A DNA stretch of 64,000 bases, taken from assembly GCA_012728895.1 (NCBI GenBank), contig JAAYEG010000070.1, positions 1 to 64,000 on the forward strand, written 5' to 3'. Both the position numbers and the translations under genes were made by a program. The notes under the pieces are model-generated. The model saw only the letters and a program-made list of their open reading frames with translations, did no database searches and had not been told where the DNA came from. The stretch is from Methanospirillum sp. (GTDB lineage: Archaea > Halobacteriota > Methanomicrobia > Methanomicrobiales > Methanospirillaceae). Positions 50,155 to 58,303 of this stretch are shown one piece after another. Position 1 is the first letter of the stretch, and each line of letters starts with the position of its first letter.

Positions 50155-51104
50155 TGTCGCCTCCGGATCATGTTGCGGAAGCTCCGGTAATCGAAACCCC
50201 CGCCCTCGTCCTGACGGCCGGCGAGCGCCAGGAAGACGTCGTCGAGGGTCGGGGAGGAGACCTCGAGCCCCCGGACCACGACGCCCTCTTCCGAGAGAGC
50301 GGCGAGCAGGGCCGGGACCTCGGCGGCCGCGTCGTCTGCGTGGTAGACCGACCGGTCCCCCTCGCGTCCGACGAGCCGGATCCCCCCGACCGCGACGGGC
50401 GGGGCCGGCCGGTCGGTCCTGAGCACCACCCGCTCACCCCCGATCCGGCGGCGGAGGGCGGCGGGCGCATCGATCGCCACGAGCCGCCCCCTCGCGATCA
50501 CCCCGACCCGGTCGCAGGCCTGGTCGGCCTCGTCCATATAGTGCGTGGTCACGAAGATCGTCATGCCCCCGCGTCGCAGGTCGGCGATGTGGTCCCAGAT
50601 CGCCCGGCGGCCCGCGACATCGAGCCCGAGCGTCGGCTCGTCGAGGAAGAGGACCTCGGGCTCGTGGACCAGGGCCTGCGCCAGCTCGAGCCGCCGGCGC
50701 ATCCCCCCCGAGTAGGTCCCCGTCAGGTCGTCAGCCCGGTCGGCCAGGTCCATGAGCCCGAGCACCTCGTCCACGCGGTCTCGTCCCGCGACACCGTAGA
50801 GGGCCGCGTAGAACCGGACGTTCTCGCGCCCCGTCAGCTTGATGTCGACGGCCATGTCCTGGGGCACGTAGCTGATCCGTTCGCGGACGCGGGCGGCCTC
50901 CCGGACCACGTCGTGCCCCGAGACCCGGGCCGTCCCGGCCGACGGCCGGAGGAGGGTGGTGAGCATCAGGACGGTCGTGGTCTTCCCCGATCCGTTCGGC
51001 CCGAGGAGTCCGAAGACCTCCCGGTCGACCGCGAGGTCCAGGTCGTCGACCGCCAGCAGGTCGCCGAACCGCCGTGTCAACCCGTCCGCCTCGATCGCCA
51101 CCAT
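50151..51104 (-). CDS. ABC transporter ATPase (DrrA-like)
   Basis: A 317-residue ATPase with Walker A GPNGSGKTT, Q-loop SYVPQDMAV, signature YSGGMRRRLELA, Walker B VLFLDEPTLGLD and H-loop VTTHYMDEA. The C-terminal domain (about 225-305, PTLDDVFLALAGR) is that of the daunorubicin-resistance class. A TATA-like CCTTTTATG on the minus strand (51186-51195) lies about 85 nt upstream of ATG 51104. Forms an exporter with the permease that follows. Confidence 0.93.
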   Translation of the reverse strand: MVAIEADGLTRRFGDLLAVDDLDLAVDREVFGLLGPNGSGKTTTVLMLTTLLRPSAGTARVSGHDVVREAARVRERISYVPQDMAVDIKLTGRENVRFYAALYGVAGRDRVDEVLGLMDLADRADDLTGTYSGGMRRRLELAQALVHEPEVLFLDEPTLGLDVAGRRAIWDHIADLRRGGMTIFVTTHYMDEADQACDRVGVIARGRLVAIDAPAALRRRIGGERVVLRTDRPAPPVAVGGIRLVGREGDRSVYHADDAAAEVPALLAALSEEGVVVRGLEVSSPTLDDVFLALAGRQDEGGGFDYRSFRNMIRRRH

Positions 51105-51224
51105 GCACGCCTTCCCGTCGACCCGGCCCCCCCCGCCGCGGATGGAACGGGCGCGTCCGGCGTCATGCTCTATGGTCCGCCCCCCGGCATAAAAGGGACG
51201 GCAATACCGCCCCCGGGGCCGAAA

Positions 51225-51261
51225 GCTTTTATGGCGATTCGTGCCATGCTATGGCATAGCA
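51225..51261 (+). promoter_or_regulatory. livK promoter with palindrome over the start site
   Basis: GCTTTTATGG (51225-51234) is a TATA box predicting initiation near 51254. The perfect inverted repeat TGCTATG-G-CATAGCA (51247-51261) is centred on that position. A related element lies at the livG promoter (57288-57309). Confidence 0.6.
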
Positions 51262-51276
51262 CTTTGGGGAAGATGC

Positions 51277-52584
51277 ATGAAAGCCCACCTGATAGCTGCA
51301 ATCGTCGGCCTCCTCGTGGTCTCGGCCTGCTTCGCGGGCTGTACCGGCACGGAGGCCTCGACGGACACTCTCAAGATCGGGGTCGTGGCCTCCATGACCG
51401 GGCCGGCCTCGACCACCGGAAAAGATGTCTGGCAGTCGGCCCAGCTCGCCGCGGACGAGATAAATGCCAAGGGCGGGATCACCGTCGGCGGCAAGAAGAC
51501 CACGATCGAGCTCGTCCAGGGCGACGACGAGTCCACCCGCGAGGGTGGGATGAAGGCCGTCACCAAGATGATCACCGACGACAAGGTCGATCTCCTCACC
51601 GGCGGGTTCTCGTCCGCCGTCGTCACGGCCCACCAGGCGCTCGTGGCCGAGAACGGGGTCCCGTACGTCATCAGCGGCGCCTCGAGCTCGACCGTCACCC
51701 GGCGCACGGACATCAACACCTCGATGATGTTCCACCTGGCGCCGATCACCGAGGCATCGGCGGCTGCGGGGACGATCTTCATCGACGACACCATGCGCCC
51801 GGCGGTCAACGCGAAGTTTGGCCGGCCCGCGGACCAGCCCCTCCGGCTGGGCGTGATCTACCAGGACAGCCCGTTCGGCAAGGGCGGGCTCGACTCGATC
51901 AAGGACACGATCGCGTCGAAGGGCCTCAAGGTCCAGGTCGTCGCGGAGGAGCCGTTCAAGATGGGCGAGACCGACTACCGGACGCTTCTGACCTCGGTCA
52001 AGGCGAAGGGCGTCGACGTCGTCTACCCGATCGCGTTCCTCAACGAGGAGGTCCCGATGCTGACCCAGGCCCGGCGCGATGTCGGCCTGAACACGCTCTT
52101 CATGGCCGTGGAGTGCGTCGACGACCCCGACTACTACAAGGGCGTCGCGCAGTACGGCGACTACTCGATCATCCAGAGCCGGTTCTCGGCCTACGCGACG
52201 CCGAAGGGCCCGATCAGCGGCAACGTCGAGAAGTACCGCGCGGATTACACGGCCCGGTTCGGCGCCTCGCCCGGGATGATGGGCGCGGCCACCTACGAGG
52301 GTATCTACGTCGCCGCGGCGGCGGCGGAGAAGGCCGGCTCCACCGACAGGGCAGCGCTGACCAGCGCGCTCACCACGATCAGCGTCCCCGAGATCGTCGA
52401 GAGCCAGCTGGGCGGCGCGATCACGTTCGCGAACGAGCACCGCGAGGCCCAGTTCAACCTCTTCATGGAGCAGCTGCACTGGGACGAGGCGAAGCAGGAG
52501 CTCCGGCCGAAGATCATCTGGCCCGCCGAGTTGATGGAGATGGAGTTCCAGATCCCCGACTGGTACCGGCCGTCGGGCGCCTGA
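51277..52584 (+). CDS. livK: Branched-chain amino acid-type ABC transporter binding lipoprotein (copy 1)
   Basis: A 435-residue lipoprotein with signal and lipobox (LLVVSACFAGC) and a type I periplasmic-binding (Peripla_BP_6) fold: DTLKIGVVASMTGPASTTGK, QSAQLAADEINAKGGITVGG, VDLLTGGFSSAVV, YVAAAAAEKAGS. It would bind an amino acid or another small ligand outside the membrane and deliver it to LivHM. ATG 51277 fits the signal peptide and lies 23 nt past the predicted transcription start. Very similar to the next gene (tandem duplication). Ligand not deducible. Confidence 0.92.
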   Translation: MKAHLIAAIVGLLVVSACFAGCTGTEASTDTLKIGVVASMTGPASTTGKDVWQSAQLAADEINAKGGITVGGKKTTIELVQGDDESTREGGMKAVTKMITDDKVDLLTGGFSSAVVTAHQALVAENGVPYVISGASSSTVTRRTDINTSMMFHLAPITEASAAAGTIFIDDTMRPAVNAKFGRPADQPLRLGVIYQDSPFGKGGLDSIKDTIASKGLKVQVVAEEPFKMGETDYRTLLTSVKAKGVDVVYPIAFLNEEVPMLTQARRDVGLNTLFMAVECVDDPDYYKGVAQYGDYSIIQSRFSAYATPKGPISGNVEKYRADYTARFGASPGMMGAATYEGIYVAAAAAEKAGSTDRAALTSALTTISVPEIVESQLGGAITFANEHREAQFNLFMEQLHWDEAKQELRPKIIWPAELMEMEFQIPDWYRPSGA

Positions 52585-52672
52585 ACCGGGGGAGAGCAGA
52601 GACCGAACGCTGACCCCCAGGCCGCCCGGCCCCACCAGAGCCGGGCGGCGCATGGGGAGAGATAGAGATAGC

Positions 52673-53980
52673 ATGAAGATCACGTACCTGATACTGATCG
52701 CCGGGCTCGTGCTCGGAGCCGGCCTCGTGGCCGGCTGCAGCACGCCGGGCGAGGCGGGCGACTCCCTGAAGATCGGGGTGGTTGCTTCCATGACGGGGCC
52801 GGCATCGACCACCGGCCGGGACATGTGGCAGTCGGCGCAGCTCGCGGCCGACGAGATCAACGCGAAGGGCGGAATCACCGTCGGGGGCAAGAAGACGATG
52901 ATCGAGCTCGTCCAGGGCGACGACGAGTCCACCCGCGAGGGTGGGATCAAGGCCGTCACCAAGATGATCACCGACGACAAGGTGGACCTCCTCACCGGCG
53001 GGTTCTCGTCCGCCGTCGTCACGGCCCACCAGGCGTTCGTGGCCGAGAACGGCGTGCCGTACATCATCACCGGCGCCTCGAGCCCGACCATCACGCACCG
53101 TACAGACATCAACACCTCGGTGATGTTCCACCACTGCCCGACCACGGACGACTACGGGGCGAAGACGATCCTGTTCGTGGACGAGGTGATGCGCCCGTCG
53201 ATCAACGGAAAGTTCAACCGGCCCGCGGACCAGCCCCTGCGGCTGGCGATGATCTACCAGGACAGCCCGTACGGCAAGGGCGTCCTCTCGGCGGTTAAGG
53301 ACACGATCGAAAAGGACGGTCTCGGTATCGAGATCGTCGCGGAGGAGCCCTACAAGATGGGCGAGACCGACTACCGGACGATCCTGACCCAGGTCAAGGC
53401 GACGAACCCCGACGTGGTCTACGCCGCCGCGTTCCTGAACGAGCAGGTGCCGATGATGACCCAGGCCCGGCGCGACGTCGGCCTCGACACGATCTTCCTC
53501 GCGGTCGAGTGCAACGACGACCCCGACTACTACAAGGGCCTCGGGCAGTATGGAGAGGCCTCGATCATCGAGAGCCGCTTCTCGCCCTACGTCGTGCCCA
53601 GGGGTCCGATCGGCCCGGCGGTCGAGCAATACCAAAAGGATTATGCGGCCCGGTTCACCACCTCTCCGGGTATGATGGGCGCGGCGACGTACGAGGGTGT
53701 CTATGTCGCCGCGGCGGCGGCCGAAGCGGCCGGCTCCACCGAGAAGGGCGCGCTCGTCGAGGCCCTCCGGACCGTGCGGGTGCCCGAGATGATCGAGTCC
53801 ATGGAGAACGGCACGATCTCGTTCGAGAACCAGTTCCGCGAGAGCCGGTCGAACCTCTTCATGGAGCAGCTCCACTGGGACGATGCCAAGCAGGAGCTTC
53901 GACCGAAGGTCGTCTGGCCCGCCGCCCTCGCAGAGACCGACTTCCAGCTCCCGGACTGGTACCGCCCCGGGGGCGCCTGA
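52673..53980 (+). CDS. livK: Branched-chain amino acid-type ABC transporter binding lipoprotein (copy 2)
   Basis: A 435-residue paralogue, lipobox GLVAGC (MKITYLILIAGLVLGAGLVA), same fold (DSLKIGVVASMTGPASTTGR, KMGETDYRTILTQVKATNPD). It differs mainly around the ligand-facing loops (SSPTITHRTDINTSVMFHHC instead of SSSTVTRRTDINTSMMFHLA) and in helix surface positions, so the two may have diverged in specificity while sharing one permease. ATG 52673. Followed 18 nt later by livH. Confidence 0.92.
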   Translation: MKITYLILIAGLVLGAGLVAGCSTPGEAGDSLKIGVVASMTGPASTTGRDMWQSAQLAADEINAKGGITVGGKKTMIELVQGDDESTREGGIKAVTKMITDDKVDLLTGGFSSAVVTAHQAFVAENGVPYIITGASSPTITHRTDINTSVMFHHCPTTDDYGAKTILFVDEVMRPSINGKFNRPADQPLRLAMIYQDSPYGKGVLSAVKDTIEKDGLGIEIVAEEPYKMGETDYRTILTQVKATNPDVVYAAAFLNEQVPMMTQARRDVGLDTIFLAVECNDDPDYYKGLGQYGEASIIESRFSPYVVPRGPIGPAVEQYQKDYAARFTTSPGMMGAATYEGVYVAAAAAEAAGSTEKGALVEALRTVRVPEMIESMENGTISFENQFRESRSNLFMEQLHWDDAKQELRPKVVWPAALAETDFQLPDWYRPGGA

Positions 53981-53998
53981 CCGGGCGCGGGAGAGTGC

Positions 53999-54880
53999 GT
54001 GGCAACCGACCCTGCCACTCTTTTACAGATCCTCTTCTGGGGGCTCTATGCGGGCTGCATCTACATCCTGCTCGCGACCGGGGTCAACCTGATCTTCGGC
54101 GTGATGAAGACCGTGAACTTCGCGCACGGCACGCTGCTGATGCTCGGGGCGTACGTCACCCTCTCGTTCTTCCTCGCGACGGGCGTGAACCCGTACCTCC
54201 TGCTCGCGCTGACGATCCCGGTGCTGCTGCTCGTCGGAGTCGCCGTCGAACGGCTCGCGTTCCGGCCCGTGCTCGGCTCGCACAAGCTCAACGAGATCTT
54301 CCTCTCGATCGGCCTGATCTACGTCTTCGAGAACGGCGTGGCCATCATCTGGGGCAGCGACTACCAGTCGCTCCGCTCACCGTTCGAGTCGGTGGTGATC
54401 GACCTCGGCGTCTTTTCGCTCCCGCTCGACTACCTGATCATCATCGGGGCGACGGCGGTGATCCTGGTCGGCCTCTTCGTGCTGCTCCGGCGCACAAGGC
54501 TCGGGCTGGCGCTCCGCGCCACGAGCCAGAACCGGAAGGCCGCGATGCTCTCGGGGATCAACGTGGAGCGGATGGACATGATCGCGTTCGGCCTCGGCGC
54601 GGCCCTGGCCGGCGCGGCCGGCACGCTCTGGGCCGTCTCGGGCCAGGTCTTCGACCCGTACATGGGCTCGGTGCCGGCGGTCAAGGCGTTCGCGATCGTG
54701 ATCCTGGGCGGTCTCGGCTCGATCCCCGGCGCGATCCTCGGCGGGCTCTTCTACGGGGTGGCCGAGAGCGCGGCGACGTACACGCTCGGCGGGGCCTGGA
54801 AGGATGCGATCTCGTTCGTGGTCCTGATCGCGGTGCTGGTGCTCAGGCCCACGGGCCTCTTCGGCGAGCGGGGGGAGTGA
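53999..54880 (+). CDS. livH: Branched-chain amino acid-type ABC permease LivH
   Basis: A 293-residue permease of about eight helices. Signatures: LLATGVNLIFGVMKTVNFAH, EIFLSIGLIYVFENG, RRTRLGLALRATSQNRKAAM (the EAA-like cytoplasmic loop) and KAFAIVILGGLGSIPGAILG. GTG 53999 is the first in-frame start, 18 nt past livK2. Its stop lies 1 nt before the livM start. Confidence 0.94.
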   Translation: MATDPATLLQILFWGLYAGCIYILLATGVNLIFGVMKTVNFAHGTLLMLGAYVTLSFFLATGVNPYLLLALTIPVLLLVGVAVERLAFRPVLGSHKLNEIFLSIGLIYVFENGVAIIWGSDYQSLRSPFESVVIDLGVFSLPLDYLIIIGATAVILVGLFVLLRRTRLGLALRATSQNRKAAMLSGINVERMDMIAFGLGAALAGAAGTLWAVSGQVFDPYMGSVPAVKAFAIVILGGLGSIPGAILGGLFYGVAESAATYTLGGAWKDAISFVVLIAVLVLRPTGLFGERGE

Positions 54881-54881
54881 C

Positions 54882-55853
54882 GTGGAACTCGACAACGCCC
54901 GGCGCTGGCTGCCCTGGATCGCCCTCGCCGTCGCGCTCGCCGTGCCGTTCCTCGTCTCGGGCAACATCTACCTGCTGACCACCGCCTCGATCGCGCTGGT
55001 CTTCATCATCTATACCGAGGCCTGGAATTTCCTGGCGGCGTCGGGCCAGGGCTCCCTCGGGCACGCGGCGTTCTTCGGCCTGGGGGCGTACGCGTCGGCC
55101 CTGATCGCCACGGGCTTCGGCCTGCCCCCGGTCGTGACCTCGTTCCTGGGCGGGCTCTTCGCCGCGGGGATCGGGGTCCTGATCGGCCTGACCTGCGTCC
55201 GGCTGAAAGAGTGGTTCCTGGCGATGGTCACGTTCGGCTTCGCGATCATCATCCAGACGCTGATGGTCAGCCAGTTCGCCGGGATCACCGGCGGGTGGGA
55301 CGGCACCTCGGCGCCGCCGCTCGTGCCCTCGTCCGTGCCGTTCGCGCCGTTCCTCCACTACTACCTGATCCTGGCCGTACTGGTCGCGGTGCTGCTCGGG
55401 TTCCACCATCTCCTGGCCGGGCGGACGGGCCTCGCCTTTGCCGCGATCCGCGAGAACGAGACCGAGGCACGGGCCTCGGGGATCGACCCGATCCGGTACA
55501 AGCTCTTCGCGTTCGCGGTCAGCGCCGCCGTCGCGGGCGTGGCGGGGGCGCTCGAGGTCCACCAGTTCGCGTACGTGACGCCCGAGATCTTCGGGACGGA
55601 GTACTCGTTCTGGCCGATCGTCTACGCGATCTCCGGCGGGCTGGGGACGCTCGCGGGCCCGATCGTGGGGACGATCGCGGTGACGCTCCTCTGGGAGGGG
55701 CTGCGCGGGCTCGGGCTGACCTACGCGCGGTTCGTGATCATCGGCCTGCTGCTGGTACTGATCGTGATCTTCCTGCCGAAGGGGCTGATCTCGCTCCCGG
55801 AGAGGCTGCGCGAGCGGCGCGAGCAGCGGGAGCGCGACGGCCCGCCGCCGTGA
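54882..55853 (+). CDS. livM: Branched-chain amino acid-type ABC permease LivM
   Basis: A 323-residue permease, partner of LivH. Signatures: LAASGQGSLGHAAFFGLGAY, LVALTCV region GLTCVRLKEWFLAMVTFGF, the cytoplasmic loop GRTGLAFAAIRENETEARAS and ISGGLGTLAGPIVGTI. GTG 54882 start. It converges with livF, the stops being 1 nt apart (55853/55855). Confidence 0.94.
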   Translation: MELDNARRWLPWIALAVALAVPFLVSGNIYLLTTASIALVFIIYTEAWNFLAASGQGSLGHAAFFGLGAYASALIATGFGLPPVVTSFLGGLFAAGIGVLIGLTCVRLKEWFLAMVTFGFAIIIQTLMVSQFAGITGGWDGTSAPPLVPSSVPFAPFLHYYLILAVLVAVLLGFHHLLAGRTGLAFAAIRENETEARASGIDPIRYKLFAFAVSAAVAGVAGALEVHQFAYVTPEIFGTEYSFWPIVYAISGGLGTLAGPIVGTIAVTLLWEGLRGLGLTYARFVIIGLLLVLIVIFLPKGLISLPERLRERREQRERDGPPP

Positions 55854-55854
55854 G

Positions 55855-56544
55855 TCAGAGCCCGAGGTACGACGCCTGCACCCGAGGGTCCTCGAGGAGC
55901 GCGGCGGACGGGCCCTCGATCACGACCCGCCCGTTCTCGAGCACGTACCCGCGGTCCGAGTACTCGAGGGCGGAGCGGACGTTCTGCTCGAGCAGGAGCA
56001 CGGTCAGGCCCTCGCGGTTGAGGGCTGCGATCGACTCGAGCACGGTCGAGACGTAGAGGGGCGAGAGCCCGAGCGAGGGCTCGTCCAGGATCAGCAGGCG
56101 CGGGCGGGCGGCGAGCGCGCGTCCGATGGCGAGCATCTGCTGCTCGCCGCCGGACATGGTCCCGGCGAGCTGGTCCCGCCGCTCGGCGAGGACCGGGAAG
56201 AGGTCGTAGACGCGGGCGTCGACCTCGCCGCCGTGGCCATAGGCGCCGAGCGCCAGGTTCTCGGCGACGGTCATCCTGCCGAAGAGCTCGCGCTTCTCGG
56301 GGACGATCGCGATGCCGCGCGCGGCGACGTCGTTCGGCTTCAGGCCCGTGATCTCCTCATCCTCGAACCGGATGGAGCCCCGGGCGGGCCGGTTGAGGCC
56401 CATCACGCTCTCGACGAGCGTGGACTTGCCGGCGCCGTTCGGGCCGAGGACGGTGACGCACTCACCGTCGCCGACGGCGAGCGAGAGGTCCCAGAGGACC
56501 TGGAGCCGGCCGTGGAAGACGTCGAGCGACTGGATCTCGAGCAC
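55855..56544 (-). CDS. livF: Branched-chain amino acid-type ABC ATPase LivF
   Basis: A 229-residue ATPase with Walker A GPNGAGKST, signature MSGGEQQMLAIGRAL, Walker B LLILDEPSLGLSP. It lacks the long C-terminal tail, as in LivF. It follows livG by 3 nt in one minus-strand unit, convergent with the permeases. Half of the importer's ATPase pair. Confidence 0.95.
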   Translation of the reverse strand: MLEIQSLDVFHGRLQVLWDLSLAVGDGECVTVLGPNGAGKSTLVESVMGLNRPARGSIRFEDEEITGLKPNDVAARGIAIVPEKRELFGRMTVAENLALGAYGHGGEVDARVYDLFPVLAERRDQLAGTMSGGEQQMLAIGRALAARPRLLILDEPSLGLSPLYVSTVLESIAALNREGLTVLLLEQNVRSALEYSDRGYVLENGRVVIEGPSAALLEDPRVQASYLGL

Positions 56545-56547
56545 GGT

Positions 56548-57282
56548 TCACGCCGCCGCGGCCCGCCCGAGGTACGATTCGACCACGCGCGGGTCGGAGA
56601 GCACCCCGGACGGCAGGCCGTCTGCGATCTTCTCGCCCTTGTCGAGCACGACGACCCGGTCCGAGACGCCCGTAATGACCCTGAGGACGTGCTCGATCAG
56701 CAGAACCGTGGTCCCCCTGTCCCGGATCTTCCGGATCAGCCCGATTGCCTCGGAGGACTCGGAGGGGTTCAGCCCGGTGGTCAGCTCGTCGAGCAGGAGG
56801 AGCCGGGGCCGGCACGCGAGCGCCCGGGCGAGCTGGACTCGCTTGAGCTCCATCAGGTTCAGGTGGGAGAGGAGCCGCTCTGTCTTGTCGTCCGGGAACC
56901 CGACGAACGCGAGCATCGCGAGGGCCTCGTCGAAGGCCTCGGTGGTGGACGGGGTGTGGTGGTTCCCGAAACAGGCGCCGACCATGACTGCCTGGGCCGC
57001 GGTCATGCCGGGGAAGGATTGGGGGTGCTGGAAGGTCTTGGCGATCCCCCGGTGGCAGAGGCGGGACATCCCCATCTTCGTGACGTCCTCGCCCATGAAC
57101 CGGACGGTGCCGCCGTCGGGCCGGTACTGGCCCGAGATCACGTTCAGGAGCGTCGTCTTGCCAGCCCCGTTCGGCCCGACGAGACCGACGATCTCGCCCT
57201 CACTGACCCGGAGGTCGACGTCCTGGAGGGCGACGAGCCCGCCGAACCGCTTGGACACACCCTTCGTCTCGAGCATCTGCAT
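56548..57282 (-). CDS. livG: Branched-chain amino acid-type ABC ATPase LivG
   Basis: A protein of about 244 residues, starting MQMLETKGVSKRFGGLVALQ; Walker A GPNGAGKTT, LivG-type insert RLCHRGIAKTFQHPQSFPGM, ATPase signature region LNLMELKRVQLARALA (an ExxR variant of LSGGQ) and Walker B LLLLDELTTGLNP, where the usual DEP is DEL. LivG proteins often vary in the signature. ATG 57282 or 57276 is chosen because the TATA region (57299-57307) makes the message almost leaderless. Longer upstream frames are noise. Confidence 0.92.
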   Translation of the reverse strand: MQMLETKGVSKRFGGLVALQDVDLRVSEGEIVGLVGPNGAGKTTLLNVISGQYRPDGGTVRFMGEDVTKMGMSRLCHRGIAKTFQHPQSFPGMTAAQAVMVGACFGNHHTPSTTEAFDEALAMLAFVGFPDDKTERLLSHLNLMELKRVQLARALACRPRLLLLDELTTGLNPSESSEAIGLIRKIRDRGTTVLLIEHVLRVITGVSDRVVVLDKGEKIADGLPSGVLSDPRVVESYLGRAAAA

Positions 57283-57287
57283 CCCCT

Positions 57288-57309
57288 GTGCTGTGTTAGC
57301 ATATAGCAC
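57288..57309 (-). promoter_or_regulatory. livGF promoter with related palindrome (candidate operator)
   Basis: On the minus strand the sequence runs GTGCTATATGCTAACACAGC with a GTGCT/AGCAC inverted frame at its ends, overlapping the TATA-like GCTATATGC. It shares TGCTAT and GCTA half-sites with the livK palindrome (51247-51261), suggesting one regulator for both halves of the importer. Confidence 0.45.
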
Positions 57310-57430
57310 GAGAGGAGATAAAGGCTTGGTTGCCGGCTCCCGCGGTCCGAAACGACGACCGCCGGGGAAACTCCTCTCTCCCCGGAACGGACGGTCGGGG
57401 GTCGCGGAGACGGTGTCCTGACCGGCGAAC

Positions 57431-57439
57431 CATTTATGC
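57431..57439 (+). promoter_or_regulatory. TATA box of the DUF3795 gene
   Basis: CATTTATGC is centred about 29 nt before ATG 57464, so the message is nearly leaderless. Confidence 0.55.
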
Positions 57440-57463
57440 CGGGGCGACTCGATACGCTGGTCC

Positions 57464-57835
57464 ATGACCTCCCTGCCGGTCCCGGACCCGGATCTACCCG
57501 CACGGTTCATCGGCTGCTGCGGGGCGTTCTGCGGGACGTGCGCGGCACTGAGAGATAACGCCTGTAAGGGGTGTAAACTCGGGTACGACACCGGTGAACG
57601 GGAGATCGCCAGGGCGAGGTGCGCCGTCAAGGTCTGCTGCCTGCGGGACCGGGGACTCACGACCTGCGCCGACTGCCCGGACTATCCGGGGTGCGGGACG
57701 GTGGGCGCCTTTCAGCGGAAGAAAGGGTACAAGTACGGGAGGTACCGGGCTTCGCTCGAGTTCATCCGGGAGCATGGGTACGCATCCTTTCTCGAGTCCG
57801 CAAAACGGTGGACCGGGCCGTACGGGAGGCTGTGA
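57464..57835 (+). CDS. DUF3795-type cysteine-rich protein
   Basis: A 123-residue protein with ten or more Cys in paired motifs: FIGCCGAFCGTCAALRDNAC, KGCKLGYD, CAVKVCCLRDRG and TCADCPDYPGCG. The CGxxCGxC opening and the C-x2-C(PDYP)xC end match DUF3795, small proteins thought to bind metals. The C-terminal third (KGYKYGRYRASLEFIREHG) is helical. Its role is unknown. It stands alone between livG and the tRNA gene, on its own promoter. Confidence 0.75.
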   Translation: MTSLPVPDPDLPARFIGCCGAFCGTCAALRDNACKGCKLGYDTGEREIARARCAVKVCCLRDRGLTTCADCPDYPGCGTVGAFQRKKGYKYGRYRASLEFIREHGYASFLESAKRWTGPYGRL

Positions 57836-58013
57836 GGAACCGTGGCCTCCGGGGATCCGCCCTCGGGGAGAGGGGGGCGAGTCCGGGAGGGTCGGAACGG
57901 TCCGGCACCGACGCCACGGCATCCGAGCGAGCGTCGGGGTTCGGGCGGCGGCAGGGGCCGGAAGGGTTCGATACGCTTATGACAGCCCGCGCTGAATACT
58001 GTAAGCCTCTTCT

Positions 58014-58098
58014 GCCGAGGTAGTCTAGTCCGGGAAGGCGTCGGCCTCGAAAGCCGATGGCGCTTTGCGCCTCGGGAGTTCAAATCTCCCCCTCGGCG
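58014..58098 (+). tRNA. tRNA-Ser (anticodon CGA)
   Basis: Acceptor GCCGAGG (58014-58020) pairs with CCTCGGC (58091-58097), discriminator G 58098. The anticodon loop CTCGAAA (CGA) closes on TCGGC/GCCGA. A long variable arm (GGCGC-TTT-GCGCC) marks a class II tRNA, and the T arm is GGGAG-TTCAAAT-CTCCC. Upstream CGCTTATG (about 57974-57981) may be the promoter. CCA is not encoded. Confidence 0.92.
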
Positions 58099-58273
58099 TC
58101 CTTTTGTGATCTTCTCGCGACGCACATGACGACATCCACCCGTTTCTCCCCGAACGGGGCGTGAACAGGCCGGCAACGAGCAGTCCACGGGGAATCATGC
58201 GAAGGTCGGCCGGCCAAAGGTGAGGGGCGCCGTCGAGACGATCTGGCCCGGTTGCCGTTCATCCACGGTGAAC

Positions 58274-58281
58274 CGGCGCGA
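58274..58281 (-). terminator. Oligo-T terminator of the peptidase gene
   Basis: A8 on the plus strand, i.e. T8 on the minus strand, lies about 23 nt after the stop at 58304. Confidence 0.5.
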
Positions 58282-58303
58282 AAAAAAAGGGAGGACGGGC
58301 GCG

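Noticed and set aside
58014-58098. tRNA with long variable arm considered as tRNA-Leu or tRNA-Sec
   Set aside because: The anticodon loop CTCGAAA gives CGA (serine), and the acceptor stem is seven base pairs, not the extended form of tRNA-Sec.
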